From the NCBI RefSeq assembly GCF_900111615.1, contig NZ_FOHU01000005.1, positions 1-32,692 on the forward strand: DNA of 32,692 bases. The letters run 5' to 3'. Source of the stretch: Natronincola peptidivorans. Its GTDB lineage: Bacteria > Bacillota > Clostridia > Peptostreptococcales > Natronincolaceae. Below, in pieces: positions 22,673 through 31,541 of this stretch. Made by a program: the position numbers and the translations under genes. The notes beneath the pieces were generated by a model. The model saw nothing but the letters and a program-made list of their open reading frames with translations. It searched no databases and was not told the DNA's origin. How positions within the stretch are numbered: the stretch's first letter is position 1; each line of letters begins with the position of its first letter.

Positions 22673-23220
22673 ATTCGTATTAAGCTTTATCTACGCAAGC
22701 CTATCTAATAGATATGTTCTTCTTTTTACATATCGTCTAAGAACCTATATTATTTATTCCAAAATCAATTTCAAATAGCTAAGAAAAGCATGGCAGATGG
22801 CGATATAAGCGTACATAAGACATTGGAATAAATTGAATTTTCCTTTTAGCGTATATAGCGCTAATATTTAGAAGTTTCGCGTAATTTCAATGAATTTCAG
22901 TTGATATCATTTTCATACCACTAATAGAAGGAAACTGAGTTCAGAGGGAGTTTTACTCTTACTGAATTGCAGCTTAAGTTGCTATATGTAGTGCTTAGTC
23001 TCCTGCTTAAATAAGTAGATGATCTAAATCTTTGATTTGGTGTTTTTTTCTTGTGCAACGTAAAGGTAGACAATGTAAGGTTTGATGGATCACGTTCCTG
23101 TTGGTTACTTATTTTCTTCATCTAGAAGAAGGGATAGGCTAAAAGCAATACAACAAAGGATCATATTTTGCACTGTAAAGTGCAGGATTATAAAAATAAA
23201 ACTTTAAAGGGGGAATTTTC
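22673..23220. other. Intergenic region before the APC permease
   Basis: No convincing gene. Visible structures are a TTAGCG/CGCTAA hairpin (22846-22864), a longer hairpin (22940-22966: TTCAG and GGGAGT pairing with ACTCTT and CTGAA around a TTT loop), and TGCACT/AGTGCA (23169-23184) about 40 bp before the permease start. The 22940 hairpin shares the word CAGAGGGA with T-rich sequence at about 24701. The last hairpin could be an operator for the permease. Nothing else can be assigned. Confidence 0.4.
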
Positions 23221-24651
23221 TTGAGTAGCGACAGTAGTAGTAATTTTGACAGAGTATTATCAAAAAAGGATATTACCGCATTAGCCTTTGGAGCAATGAT
23301 AGGTTGGGCTTGGGTAGTCCTTACAGGTGAATGGATTAGGATGGCAGGTGTCATGGGTGCCATGCTGGGATTTGTCCTAGGAGGTATAATGGTGTTGTTT
23401 GTTGGACTTACCTATGCAGAGCTTACATCTGCTATGCCTAAATGTGGAGGAGAGCATGTTTTCAGCCATAGGGCATTAGGAGAGAAGGCTTCCTTCGTTT
23501 GTACCTGGGCGATTATTTTAGGATATGTTTCTGTTGTTGCATTTGAGGCAGTTGCATTTCCTACGGTGATCGAGTATTTATTTCCATCCTATCTACATGG
23601 TTATATGTATACCATAGCTTCACATGATGTATATTTGACATGGGTTTTAGTAGGTTCTATAAGCTCTATTGTAATCACTATAGTGAACTATTTTGGTGTT
23701 AAACCCGCTGCTTTCTTTCAGGGAGTAGTTACAATTTTAATTTTATGTATAGGTATAGCTTTATTTGGAGGAGCGCTATTTAGTGACACCGTTGCAAACA
23801 CACAACCGCTTTTTGTAAATGGTAGAAGTGGAGTATTTGCAGTAATGATAATGACGCCATTCCTATATGTAGGATTTGATGTTATACCCCAAGCAGCTGA
23901 AGAAATAAATGTTCCATTTAAGACTATTGGCAAAATTATCATTTTGTCCTTGGTAATGGCAATCGCTTGGTATTTAATGATGATCTATAGTACCTCTGTG
24001 GGTCTATCAGCAAGTCAGCTTGAAACCTCAAGCCTTGCCACAGCCGATGCCATGCAGGCTATTTTCAATAGCTCCTTAGCATCTAAAATCCTACTCATAG
24101 GTGGTATAGGAGGCATCCTTACTAGCTGGAACTCATTCTTTGTTGGAGGAAGCAGAGCTATCTATGCTATGGCAGAGTCCAATATGTTACCTAGTTTTTT
24201 AGCTAAGCTGCATCCAAAATACAAAACCCCTGTAAATGCTATTGTACTTATAGGTGTAATCTCAACCTTTGCACCTCTTTTGGGAAGAAGTATGCTGGTA
24301 TGGCTTACTAATGCAGGGGCACTTGGTATCGTCATCTCTTATCTAATAGTTTCTATTTCTTTTCTTGTTCTTAGAAAAAATGAGCCTGATATGCCTAGAC
24401 CTTATAAGGTAAAACATGGTGTTGCTGTAGGTTCTATAGCAGTAATTCTATGCTTGGTAATGCTTTCTCTTTACATTCCAGGAGGAGCCGCTTCCCTTAT
24501 ATGGCCTGAATGGGCAATGGTTATAGGTTGGGTTTTATTGGGGCTAGCCCTTTATGCTGTAGCTAAATTAAGCAGTGCAGGAGATGAAGTGAAAAAAGAA
24601 AGATCATCAAGAAATCCAGCAAGCAAATCTAGTGCTATCACAAGTGATTAG
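23221..24651 (+). CDS. APC-family amino acid permease
   Basis: 476 residues. Starts at TTG with an AAAGGGGG site 7 nt upstream, and no better ATG is in frame nearby. The first helix motif DITALAFGAMIGWAWVVLTG is the substrate-binding, Gly-rich start of the APC superfamily. About twelve hydrophobic segments follow, including YAELTSAMPKCGGEHVF in helix 2-3 and a late GGSRAIYAMAESNMLPSFLA. The C-terminus is a short charged tail. It should import an amino acid or amine. Its position opposite the opine-dehydrogenase-family gene suggests a related substrate. No clear terminator was found downstream. The stretch 24652-24887 shows nothing I can assign. Confidence 0.92.
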   Translation: MSSDSSSNFDRVLSKKDITALAFGAMIGWAWVVLTGEWIRMAGVMGAMLGFVLGGIMVLFVGLTYAELTSAMPKCGGEHVFSHRALGEKASFVCTWAIILGYVSVVAFEAVAFPTVIEYLFPSYLHGYMYTIASHDVYLTWVLVGSISSIVITIVNYFGVKPAAFFQGVVTILILCIGIALFGGALFSDTVANTQPLFVNGRSGVFAVMIMTPFLYVGFDVIPQAAEEINVPFKTIGKIIILSLVMAIAWYLMMIYSTSVGLSASQLETSSLATADAMQAIFNSSLASKILLIGGIGGILTSWNSFFVGGSRAIYAMAESNMLPSFLAKLHPKYKTPVNAIVLIGVISTFAPLLGRSMLVWLTNAGALGIVISYLIVSISFLVLRKNEPDMPRPYKVKHGVAVGSIAVILCLVMLSLYIPGGAASLIWPEWAMVIGWVLLGLALYAVAKLSSAGDEVKKERSSRNPASKSSAITSD

Positions 24652-24887
24652 TACTTATTGATTAACATCTTAATTTATTATAAAACTCAGCTGCAATGCA
24701 GAGGGAATTTTTACTTAAGAAAATGCGATTTCTAGACAATGTCTGGGAGTCGTGTTTTTTTGTTTTCTCATTTTACTCACGTTTTACTCACCTTCTCCTT
24801 TTTCAAAGCCCTTTATCAGCACATGAACATATGTTCGGTATAAGGGTCCAAATAAAAACTGCCTCAGTCTGCAGCCATTTCTTCCCT

Positions 24888-25472
24888 TCAGGATTTTTTA
24901 CAATAGAAAAGCTTTTTTCTCTTTTTTTTGTAATCCTTTATGTATTCCTTTGATTTCTTATAGTCCTGATAATTCAATGTATGTAATCTTAAGATCATGG
25001 CTGTCCAGGAGACACCAAAAAAATTTTTTAGTGTTCCGATATATTGAGGATTAAAATACTTGGGCCTCCCTTTAAAGAAAAAATAATCCTCAAAGCCATA
25101 TTGTGGCATCAGGTATTCACTGACGAAATAATCTGCCTCTTGGTCTAGGTAGTACAAGCATCGATCCGATAGCTGCTTATAATCAAAATCATCATAATGC
25201 CCCAAAACAATATGGGCTAATTCATGGGCATAGGTCCATAGATCCCGGCCTTGTATGATGCTGGTATTGACATATATTCTATACCTGCCGGAAGCCTCCA
25301 TTACCCCAAAGCCCTCCTCCTCCTCATCTCTAAACTTTATTAGGGTGGAAAGCTCCATGAGATGCTGTTCCACAGGGATAGGAACACATGGATTTCCCTT
25401 TGACTTCAAAAAATCTCTAGCGATTTCAATGGACCTTTGCCTTCTAGGTACTTTTAAAAGTATTTTTTTCAT
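24888..25472 (-). CDS. ImmA/IrrE-family metallopeptidase
   Basis: About 194 residues from an ATG with GGGGG 5 nt upstream. An upstream in-frame ATG at 25514 overlaps the previous gene and is less likely. The zinc site is visible as HELAHIVLGH with the third ligand in DQEADYFVSEYLMP. The family cleaves its cognate XRE repressor to relieve repression in response to damage or other cues. It follows directly (31-nt gap) a repressor gene on the same strand, the standard ImmR-ImmA order. The C-terminus is very Lys-rich. Confidence 0.9.
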   Translation of the reverse strand: MKKILLKVPRRQRSIEIARDFLKSKGNPCVPIPVEQHLMELSTLIKFRDEEEEGFGVMEASGRYRIYVNTSIIQGRDLWTYAHELAHIVLGHYDDFDYKQLSDRCLYYLDQEADYFVSEYLMPQYGFEDYFFFKGRPKYFNPQYIGTLKNFFGVSWTAMILRLHTLNYQDYKKSKEYIKDYKKKRKKLFYCKKS

Positions 25473-25503
25473 GATTTCCCCCTTTGATACCCTTTCTCTA
25501 TTC

Positions 25504-25845
25504 TTAATCCTCATCTAAAATAGAGGCTTCAATGATTCTTGCAATTCTCTTTTTATCTGACTCGGTTAATTTCTTTTTGTTCCTTCTAAGAATACTGACG
25601 ATTTCTGGATAATCCGCTAATATTTCTTCATGCTGCTCCTGCATTGGTATCTCAGTTAAACCCAAAAGATAATCAGTGGTGACGTTAAAATAATCAGCTA
25701 TTTTTTTTAATGTCTCATAATCAGGCTTTCTAGCATTTGACTCGTACATAGACATAGTAGAATTTCCCACACCCAGCACCTTTGCCATTTCCAGTTGGGA
25801 TAGGCCCTGTTCTTCCCTCAATTTTTTTATACGCTCCCCTAGCAC
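25504..25845 (-). CDS. XRE-family repressor (ImmR/Xre-like)
   Basis: 113 residues. The helix-turn-helix (about 1-62) reads IKKLREEQGLSQLEMAKVLG, then NSTMSMYESNARKPD, then DYFNVTTDYLLG. The C-terminal third is a charged tail, plausibly the region cleaved by the downstream ImmA/IrrE peptidase. It is divergent from the HTH genes at 26074, and three TTTAC-type elements in the gap are likely its operators. Confidence 0.9.
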   Translation of the reverse strand: MLGERIKKLREEQGLSQLEMAKVLGVGNSTMSMYESNARKPDYETLKKIADYFNVTTDYLLGLTEIPMQEQHEEILADYPEIVSILRRNKKKLTESDKKRIARIIEASILDED

Positions 25846-25926
25846 CTTCTCACCGCCTTTTTCTTATTCAGCATCAATAACTAAAGTTTTTCCTTGAAAA
25901 AATGATTACCTTCCAAAATAACCCTT

Positions 25927-26006
25927 TTACTATTTGTAATCATTCTACACCTTTTTTTACTTTTTGTAAACAAGAACTTCACAAAATAATAAAAAAACCT
26001 ATTTAC
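25927..26006. promoter_or_regulatory. Repressor operators in the divergent XRE promoter region
   Basis: TTACTATTTGTAA (25927-25939) and TTTACTTTTTGTAAA (25956-25970) are inverted repeats with the same arms and a 5-bp centre, spaced 30 bp centre to centre (about three helical turns). A third TTTAC half-site lies at 26002-26006. They fit binding of the neighbouring XRE repressor. Confidence 0.65.
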
Positions 26007-26073
26007 TTTTCCATATCGTGAATATATACTAGAGATAACTAATTCACATTTAGTTAATCAAAGGAGGAAAAAG

Positions 26074-26352
26074 ATGAATCAAAAAACCTTACAGCATTAC
26101 CGAAGGAATAAGGACTATACCCAGGAGTATATGGCTAGAAAACTAGGAGTATCCATATCTTCCTACAATCTTTATGAAAATGGCGGTAGAAGAATCCCCC
26201 ATGAAGCCGCCATGAAAATAATAAAGCTATTAGAAATCCAAGATTGGCAGGATATTTTTTTGCCTCATAGTTTCACGTTGCGCGAATTTTCTGAGGGCAG
26301 CAATTCTCCACACTGCCATAATGAAAGATTTTTTCTCCAGACAGAGGAGTGA
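26074..26352 (+). CDS. XRE-family HTH protein (Cro-like)
   Basis: 92 residues with an AAAGGAGG ribosome binding site. The helix-turn-helix is KDYTQEYMARKLGVSISSYN, then LYENGGRRIPHEAAMKIIKLL. The rest is a short tail ending in a region without a recognised fold. It is the first gene of the rightward unit opposite the ImmR-like repressor, and so probably antagonises it or controls following genes. Confidence 0.85.
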   Translation: MNQKTLQHYRRNKDYTQEYMARKLGVSISSYNLYENGGRRIPHEAAMKIIKLLEIQDWQDIFLPHSFTLREFSEGSNSPHCHNERFFLQTEE

Positions 26353-26359
26353 TACAGTA

Positions 26360-26626
26360 ATGGATGATTTGAGATACAACTACTATGCCCTATATGAAGC
26401 TATATTATCTCCTGAGGAAGCCCTGACGGACATGATTCTGCATAAATATGGTCTACTCTCCCTCAGCCCCAAGGAATTAAAGGGGCTAGAGACGATGGAG
26501 ATGCAGCGCCTCTATCGGAAAGGCTTCACCTATATGGAGATTGCTAAATACTTTAACATGACGGACAGTGGTGTCTACAGAAGAGTAAAAAGATTGAAGG
26601 GAGGGAAAAGGAATAGTGCTTTGTAA
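26360..26626 (+). CDS. Small sigma-factor-like helix-turn-helix protein
   Basis: 88 residues from an ATG with GAGGAG about 10 nt upstream, 8 nt after the preceding stop. An upstream in-frame ATG at 26321 overlaps the previous gene and is less likely. The C-terminal half has a region-4-like helix-turn-helix: RLYRKGFTYMEIAKYFNMTD, then SGVYRRVKRLK. The N-terminal half is helical and acidic. Such proteins occur in phage and ICE control regions. The specific role is unknown. Confidence 0.75.
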   Translation: MDDLRYNYYALYEAILSPEEALTDMILHKYGLLSLSPKELKGLETMEMQRLYRKGFTYMEIAKYFNMTDSGVYRRVKRLKGGKRNSAL

Positions 26627-26652
26627 TTATGAAAATTGTATTTATAGCAAGA

Positions 26653-26677
26653 AGGACAGGTGTAAAAAGTCTGTCCT
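26653..26677. other. Hairpin after the HTH operon
   Basis: AGGACAG (26653-26659) and CTGTCCT (26671-26677) pair across an 11-nt loop. No T-run follows, so it is a weak terminator candidate. The gap 26627-26933 otherwise holds only the doubtful small ORF at 26716-26805. Confidence 0.4.
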
Positions 26678-26715
26678 CCTCATCAATGCCATAGGTGAAT
26701 GCTATTAGATTACAA

Positions 26716-26805
26716 CTACTGATTTCTTGGTAGGTTCATCAGCACTCCATTGTTTTTATTATTTACAAATACAGTTCCTGTACCTTTCACAGCGATATCG
26801 CTCAT
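26716..26805 (-). CDS. Possible 29-codon small ORF downstream of the hydrogenase operon
   Basis: An ATG at 26805 has AGGTG 6 nt upstream and reads MSDIAVKGTGTVFVNNKNN, then ends LPRNQ. The frame is open further upstream to an ATG at 26859 (47 codons in all). The composition (Gly/Val/Asn-rich beta-like) is not random-looking, but the ORF is very short and matches no family I know. It could be a microprotein or chance. Confidence 0.25.
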   Translation of the reverse strand: MSDIAVKGTGTVFVNNKNNGVLMNLPRNQ

Positions 26806-26933
26806 ATACTTCACCTGCTTTTTCAAAGTTACAGTCATCATCATTTGTTGAAACTTCATTTTTCAAAGAGAGTTGATGTTTTTTTATTCAAACGGTATTT
26901 TCAATGGTTAACTATTCCTCAATCCTAGTCTTA

Positions 26934-28394
26934 CTAGTCCCTAGTTAGGTTAAGGCTGTCAAGGTCAAAGACCCTTAATGAGTCCTTTACCTCCTTTTCT
27001 ATAGCCAACTGACCGTACTTATCTACCTCATTTCGATCCTTTGGTCCATGGTGCAGGGATGCAGCCCCTCCAATACATCCTCCAAAGCAGGCCATGCCTT
27101 CAACAAAATTTCCCTTTAATCTGTCAGCCTTTATTAGCTTTAATACTTTGTCACATTCAGCCAATCCATCACAGCTTATGGGTTTACATTCAATATCCAG
27201 CTTTTCTGCCTCCACTACATGTTCTACAGCCTTTGCAAGGCCGCCGGTCCTAGCGAATATCCTTCCGTAATAAGAGGCATTGTCTAATAGAGCATCCTCA
27301 CAGTCTTCTAGCCTGATATCCATGGCATCAATCATGGCACAAAGTTCTTCAAAGGTAATGACATAATCTACGCTTCCTACTGCATGACTTTCCTTTGCCT
27401 CCGCCTTTTTTGCTGTGCAGGGACCAATAAACACTACCTTGGCATTTTCATCCATAGATTTTATCAGCCTTGCCACCGCCACCATGGGAGATACAGAGTC
27501 AGATACTTTATCTATAAGGGATGGATAATGCTTTTGAATATAAGCTACAAAGGCAGGACAGCAGGAGCTTGTCATAACCTTGCTTGATTTCAGCCTATGG
27601 GCTAGCTCCAGTGTCTCATTGTAGGCAATCATATCGGCTCCTAGGGCAGCTTCAACCACATCATGGAAGCCCAAAAGCTTAATGCCTTTTACAACCTGAC
27701 CGATCCTTACATAGGTAAACTGACTGGATATAGCAGGTGCGATTACAGCATAGACTCTAAGTTCATCCTTAGCTTTGGCCTTCTTTAAAAGCTCTATGAC
27801 ATCTACAATATAGGATTTATCCATAATTGCTCCGAAGGGGCACTGGTATACGCAGCTTCCACACTGCACGCATTTTTCATTGTCAATTACTGCTATCTTT
27901 TCTTCATCAATATATAGGGCTGATACATGACAGGCTTTTTTGCATGGTCGCATAACATCAGATATTGCATTAAATGGGCATACACTTTTGCATTTTCCGC
28001 ATTCTATACATTTCTCTGGATTTATGTAAGCCCTTTTTCCCACTTGGTAAATAGCCTTCACTGGGCATGACTCAATGCACCTATGAGCTAAGCATCCTCT
28101 ACAGGCCTCAGTAATGGTAAAACGATTAATGGGACACTCATCACAAGCTGCATTTATCACTTCTATCTCATTTTTGTTATCCTTATCTCCACCCATGGCT
28201 AGTTTGACCCTCTCTACAGTAATGGCCCTTTCCTTGTGAATGCAGCATCTAATTCTAGGCCTTGGCCCTGGATCGATTTTTTTCGGTATTTTATGGAAAT
28301 TTTTTTCTAAGGTGCCTTCTAAGGTATATCTTGCAACTTCTTTAAGGACTTCGTATTTTATTAGTTGAACATCAGTTTCAAATCGCCTCATCAT
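26934..28394 (-). CDS. [FeFe]-hydrogenase, monomeric type with intact active-site cysteines
   Basis: 486 residues. The N-terminal half has several [4Fe-4S] sites: Cys98/101/106/110, Cys129/132/135/139 (CIECGKCKSVCP) and Cys175/178/181/185 (CVQCGSCVYQCP), with extra cysteines before them. The catalytic H-cluster domain has all three signatures: TSSCCPAF (Cys278 proton relay, Cys279 ligand), IGPCTAKKAE (Cys326), and EGMACFGGCIGGA (Cys436, Cys440). This pattern fits the ancestral group B-type enzymes rather than the L1 TSCCPGW of group A. It reduces protons or oxidises H2 in the cytoplasm with a ferredoxin-like donor. It is last in a four-gene operon, 11 nt after the phosphatase gene. The whole resembles the hfs-type clusters of thermophilic clostridia. 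Confidence 0.92.
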   Translation of the reverse strand: MMRRFETDVQLIKYEVLKEVARYTLEGTLEKNFHKIPKKIDPGPRPRIRCCIHKERAITVERVKLAMGGDKDNKNEIEVINAACDECPINRFTITEACRGCLAHRCIESCPVKAIYQVGKRAYINPEKCIECGKCKSVCPFNAISDVMRPCKKACHVSALYIDEEKIAVIDNEKCVQCGSCVYQCPFGAIMDKSYIVDVIELLKKAKAKDELRVYAVIAPAISSQFTYVRIGQVVKGIKLLGFHDVVEAALGADMIAYNETLELAHRLKSSKVMTSSCCPAFVAYIQKHYPSLIDKVSDSVSPMVAVARLIKSMDENAKVVFIGPCTAKKAEAKESHAVGSVDYVITFEELCAMIDAMDIRLEDCEDALLDNASYYGRIFARTGGLAKAVEHVVEAEKLDIECKPISCDGLAECDKVLKLIKADRLKGNFVEGMACFGGCIGGAASLHHGPKDRNEVDKYGQLAIEKEVKDSLRVFDLDSLNLTRD

Positions 28395-28405
28395 TGTGCC
28401 CCCAA

Positions 28406-29575
28406 TTAAATATATGTTTTCATTACGTTCTTGCCCAAGTACTCCATATGTGTAGCCAGCTCATCAACCACCTTTAATTTTATGCTTAAATCAATAGGAA
28501 GATCGGGGTTTTGATGGGCTGGATTCACTGCCCTGCCTATCAATAAATTTAGATTGGTGCAGTCTTCGATAAGGAGTCTAGCAAGCCTTGAGGCTCCATC
28601 CTTACCTTTAAGACTTTGTACATCATCCTTTAAGGGAGCACCTATATAATTTCTTATAATCTCTACAGCCTTACTTAGGGTCAAAACTCCCTCAGTTACT
28701 AAATCTATTCCCCTAATATTCGCTGTTGGAGGTATGCTTTTATCTATATAATCCAGACTAACTAAAATCTCCCTGTTTGTTTCTCTTGCTACTATGTTGG
28801 CAGCGGTACCCCCACAGACCACTTTTTTGCCCCTGCCTCTCATCAGCTCCTTTACTACCCATTCATCGTCTTCTCTGTTGAGGGGAGGGCCTGTAAAAAG
28901 ATTTACTACTTCTGGTTTTCTAAATTTTATGCTTACAACGGTAGTGTCGTCCCCTGGCTCCCCTAAATATAAGTTTTCACAAACTTCTACTAAACTCTTG
29001 GATATATTTTTTGCACACTTTTCTCTTAAGGATAAACCCTTTAAATAATCTAATATATTATCCCACTGCCAGCCTAAGTTTAAAATTCCTCCTACTCCGG
29101 CATGAACCACTCCGTCGCTGACTACTGTAAGAACGTCTCCCTCTTGCATAAGGAAGTTTCCTTCTTTAACTACCCTTCCATTAATTGTACTGTGTTTTTT
29201 TTCCACTTCAATGCTTTTCCCTCCACGGATTAAAAACATTGGAGGATTATCATACTCAGCTATATAGGCCCTTCCATCCTGATGTACTTGAATTATTGTA
29301 AATGTACAATATGCAAGCTTTCTTATATTGCATACTGGCAGGGTGTTTACTACTGTGTCTATTGTTTCATATATACTGGCTCCGTTTTCCAGCATAGTAG
29401 CTGCAATTTTTGATGTCAGGGTTGCAAGGATATTAGCCTTTACTCCGCTTCCCAAACCATCTGCCATTACTAAAATTACACTATCTTTTGTATATTTTAA
29501 CTCTACCTTATCTCCACATAGCTCTTCTCCATGTTTGTTTAATTTGTCAAAGGCAACATCGATGAAATATTCCAT
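28406..29575 (-). CDS. SpoIIE/PP2C-type serine phosphatase of the hydrogenase operon
   Basis: 389 residues. The first 230 form a SpoIIE-like phosphatase domain with metal-binding Asp residues in VMADGLGSGVKAN, VSDGVVHAG and GEPGDDTTVV. The remaining C-terminal domain (about 235-389: VVCGGTAANIVARETNRE, then IDLVTEGVLTLSKAVEII) is typical of the phosphatases adjoining sensory hydrogenases and has no known function. The start overlaps the stop of the PAS-hydrogenase gene (TAATG), indicating translational coupling. It is probably the output protein that dephosphorylates an unidentified Ser/Thr-phosphorylated partner in response to the redox or H2 state. No kinase is in the window. Confidence 0.88.
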   Translation of the reverse strand: MEYFIDVAFDKLNKHGEELCGDKVELKYTKDSVILVMADGLGSGVKANILATLTSKIAATMLENGASIYETIDTVVNTLPVCNIRKLAYCTFTIIQVHQDGRAYIAEYDNPPMFLIRGGKSIEVEKKHSTINGRVVKEGNFLMQEGDVLTVVSDGVVHAGVGGILNLGWQWDNILDYLKGLSLREKCAKNISKSLVEVCENLYLGEPGDDTTVVSIKFRKPEVVNLFTGPPLNREDDEWVVKELMRGRGKKVVCGGTAANIVARETNREILVSLDYIDKSIPPTANIRGIDLVTEGVLTLSKAVEIIRNYIGAPLKDDVQSLKGKDGASRLARLLIEDCTNLNLLIGRAVNPAHQNPDLPIDLSIKLKVVDELATHMEYLGKNVMKTYI

Positions 29576-31293
29576 TATTCGTTACCTGCCTCTTCTAAAG
29601 CTATTTTCTTTAACCTTGACAAAATTACCTTAGTCTCTGCCGTGGTCTCCCCCAGCAGGCTTGCGATTTCTTGGGAAACTCTCATTTGCTTCTCTATGAC
29701 TCTTTGAGCAGAATTTATTGTACTTTCTTTCACTCTAGTCAGCTCCTTCTTATGCTTTTCTTCTTCAGTCATATCGTTCATAATTACAAGAATTAGATTC
29801 TCATTTTCAATGTATATAATATTATGGATAAGAACTATACCATACTGAGGATAACTGATTTTCTTACCTATTATACTCCTCTTGGTAGACTTCACATTAT
29901 AAAAACTGCTGTCATTTAGTATAGTACTAATGGCTTTATTCTTTATATCAATGGAGCTAATTCTAAATATCCTTTCCGCAGTTGCATTGAACTCCTTCAC
30001 CCTCATATCTTCATCCAAAAGTAAAATAGCATTAGGAGAATTATCAAGTATTACATTTGCAACGTTTTCGGCCTTGTTCCTCATAAAAGGAAGACACATA
30101 TCCGTCTCTGCCATGCCTTCATGGACTGCCTGAGCCTTTTCTATGCATGTATTATATCCACAGCTGCCGCAGTTAAGCTGGTCTTCTTGGTTATACTTTC
30201 CCATTTTCTTCATTATGGCAGCTATTTCTTCTTCACTGGCTTGCGATTTTTCTATGGCCTTATGAGAAAAATGTTTAGAAAAGCTTATGTTATCAATGGG
30301 CATATCATTATTGCTATGTCCTACCACTTCTGAACTTACATAGTCTCTCACCCTTTTTTTACTTTTGAAATAGTTTCTTGTAGCCTTTGGCATAGCCGGG
30401 CCTCCGATACAACTGCCCTTACATACACTGATCTCTACTAAAGCTCCCTCAATACTTCCTTCCTTTAAGGAATTTAGAAGATCTATACATTCATGAATAC
30501 CGTCTACTGCTATAGATTCATAATTTAAAGTATCATTTTTCAATACACTTTTTAGTATGCCTCCTCCTAAGGGAAAACCTCTTCCCCTGGCATGGGATAT
30601 CCTTTCCCAGGGCTGCTCCTCAAGGAGGTTAGGGTCTATGGCTTCAGAATCCATCCATTTTTGTAGCTCATCAAAGGTTAATACTCCATCGATTACTCCC
30701 TGGTGCTGAGAATCCATAGATTCTATCTTCTTTGATATACAAGGCCCTATAAAGACCACATAACTGTCCATTCCGTATATTCTCTTTAGTATTTTTCCAT
30801 GGGCAATCATTGGAGAAACCAAGGGGATCATATATTGTGTAAGCATGGGATAATACTGCTCAATTAAAAAATTTGCAGAAGGACAGCTTGTTGTTATAAT
30901 GTTTTTGTGTTGAGACTCTTCTATATAGGTTTTATAAAGATCAGCAATAACCATAGCCCCCACTGCTGTTTCCTCAATAATTTCAAAGCCAAGTTTTTTT
31001 AAAGCTGATATCATTTTACTGTTATCACCTATTTCGAAGGCCCCTGGGAAGGATGGAGCTAAGCTTGCGATCACTTTTTTGCCTGCCTTAATAGCTGCCT
31101 TAATATCATCCAAATCACACTTAACTTCTCTAGCATCCTGGGGGCATACAAAAAAGCACTGTCCGCAGGCAATGCATCTCTCCTTCACAATTTCAGCCTG
31201 CTCATCTCGCATCTTTATAGCTTTGACTGCACAGTAGTGTAAGCATTTATAGCAATTTTTACAATTAGCTCTTGAGAAGTCAAAAAAACTCAA
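29575..31293 (-). CDS. Sensory-type [FeFe]-hydrogenase with FeS and PAS domains
   Basis: 572 residues. Two [4Fe-4S] ferredoxin motifs (Cys11/14/17/21; Cys40/43/46/50) precede the H-cluster domain. That domain has TTSCPSAN (Cys137), IGPCISKKIE (Cys185) and VCKGSCIGG (Cys291, Cys295). The L1 motif keeps the cluster-ligand Cys but has Ser136 where catalytic enzymes have the proton-relay Cys. A further [4Fe-4S] motif (Cys375/378/383/400, CGSCGYNTC) and a PAS domain (about 405-510) follow. A C-terminal helical segment (about 515-565) ends the protein in place of a kinase domain. These features match group C (HydS-like) hydrogenases, thought to sense rather than turn over H2. Its ATG overlaps the upstream stop by 4 nt. 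Confidence 0.92.
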   Translation of the reverse strand: MSFFDFSRANCKNCYKCLHYCAVKAIKMRDEQAEIVKERCIACGQCFFVCPQDAREVKCDLDDIKAAIKAGKKVIASLAPSFPGAFEIGDNSKMISALKKLGFEIIEETAVGAMVIADLYKTYIEESQHKNIITTSCPSANFLIEQYYPMLTQYMIPLVSPMIAHGKILKRIYGMDSYVVFIGPCISKKIESMDSQHQGVIDGVLTFDELQKWMDSEAIDPNLLEEQPWERISHARGRGFPLGGGILKSVLKNDTLNYESIAVDGIHECIDLLNSLKEGSIEGALVEISVCKGSCIGGPAMPKATRNYFKSKKRVRDYVSSEVVGHSNNDMPIDNISFSKHFSHKAIEKSQASEEEIAAIMKKMGKYNQEDQLNCGSCGYNTCIEKAQAVHEGMAETDMCLPFMRNKAENVANVILDNSPNAILLLDEDMRVKEFNATAERIFRISSIDIKNKAISTILNDSSFYNVKSTKRSIIGKKISYPQYGIVLIHNIIYIENENLILVIMNDMTEEEKHKKELTRVKESTINSAQRVIEKQMRVSQEIASLLGETTAETKVILSRLKKIALEEAGNE

Positions 31294-31541
31294 TTTGATA
31301 ACCTCCCAATGATGCTTTCTTCAAAAAACTCATCTACATCTTTGTCACTTACTGCTACTACTCCATCATCATTAATCCTTACTGAAACTGCTTGGGTGCA
31401 TTGTCCAAGGCAGAAGGCTGCCTTCAATGTGACTTGATCCTCTAGGTCTCTGTCTTTTATAAGCTGTTGAAGTCTTTCTAAAACATTGTAGGCTCCTTTT
31501 AGATGGCATGCACTGCCGATACAAACATTAATTACTACCAT
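31290..31541 (-). CDS. Thioredoxin-like [2Fe-2S] ferredoxin (NuoE/HydC C-terminal type)
   Basis: 83 residues covering only the thioredoxin-like domain of NuoE/HydC subunits. The cluster ligands are CIGSAC (Cys7, Cys12) and FCLGQC, the standard C-x4-C and C-x3-C pairs. It lacks the N-terminal helical domain of full NuoE. First gene of the operon, with AAAGGAG 7 nt before the ATG, and its stop overlaps the next start (ATGA). It probably relays electrons to or from the hydrogenase partners. Confidence 0.9.
   Translation of the reverse strand: MVVINVCIGSACHLKGAYNVLERLQQLIKDRDLEDQVTLKAAFCLGQCTQAVSVRINDDGVVAVSDKDVDEFFEESIIGRLSN

Noticed and set aside
22921-23121. 66-codon minus-strand frame starting MKKISNQQERD
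   Set aside because: Its Ser/Thr/Asn-rich, low-complexity composition, overlap with a hairpin (22940-22966) and absence of any family features make it unconvincing; a transposon remnant could not be shown.
24690-24770. Terminator for the APC permease
   Set aside because: The only inverted repeat before the T-rich tract (AGACA/TGTCT) has a one-base loop and cannot form a proper hairpin.
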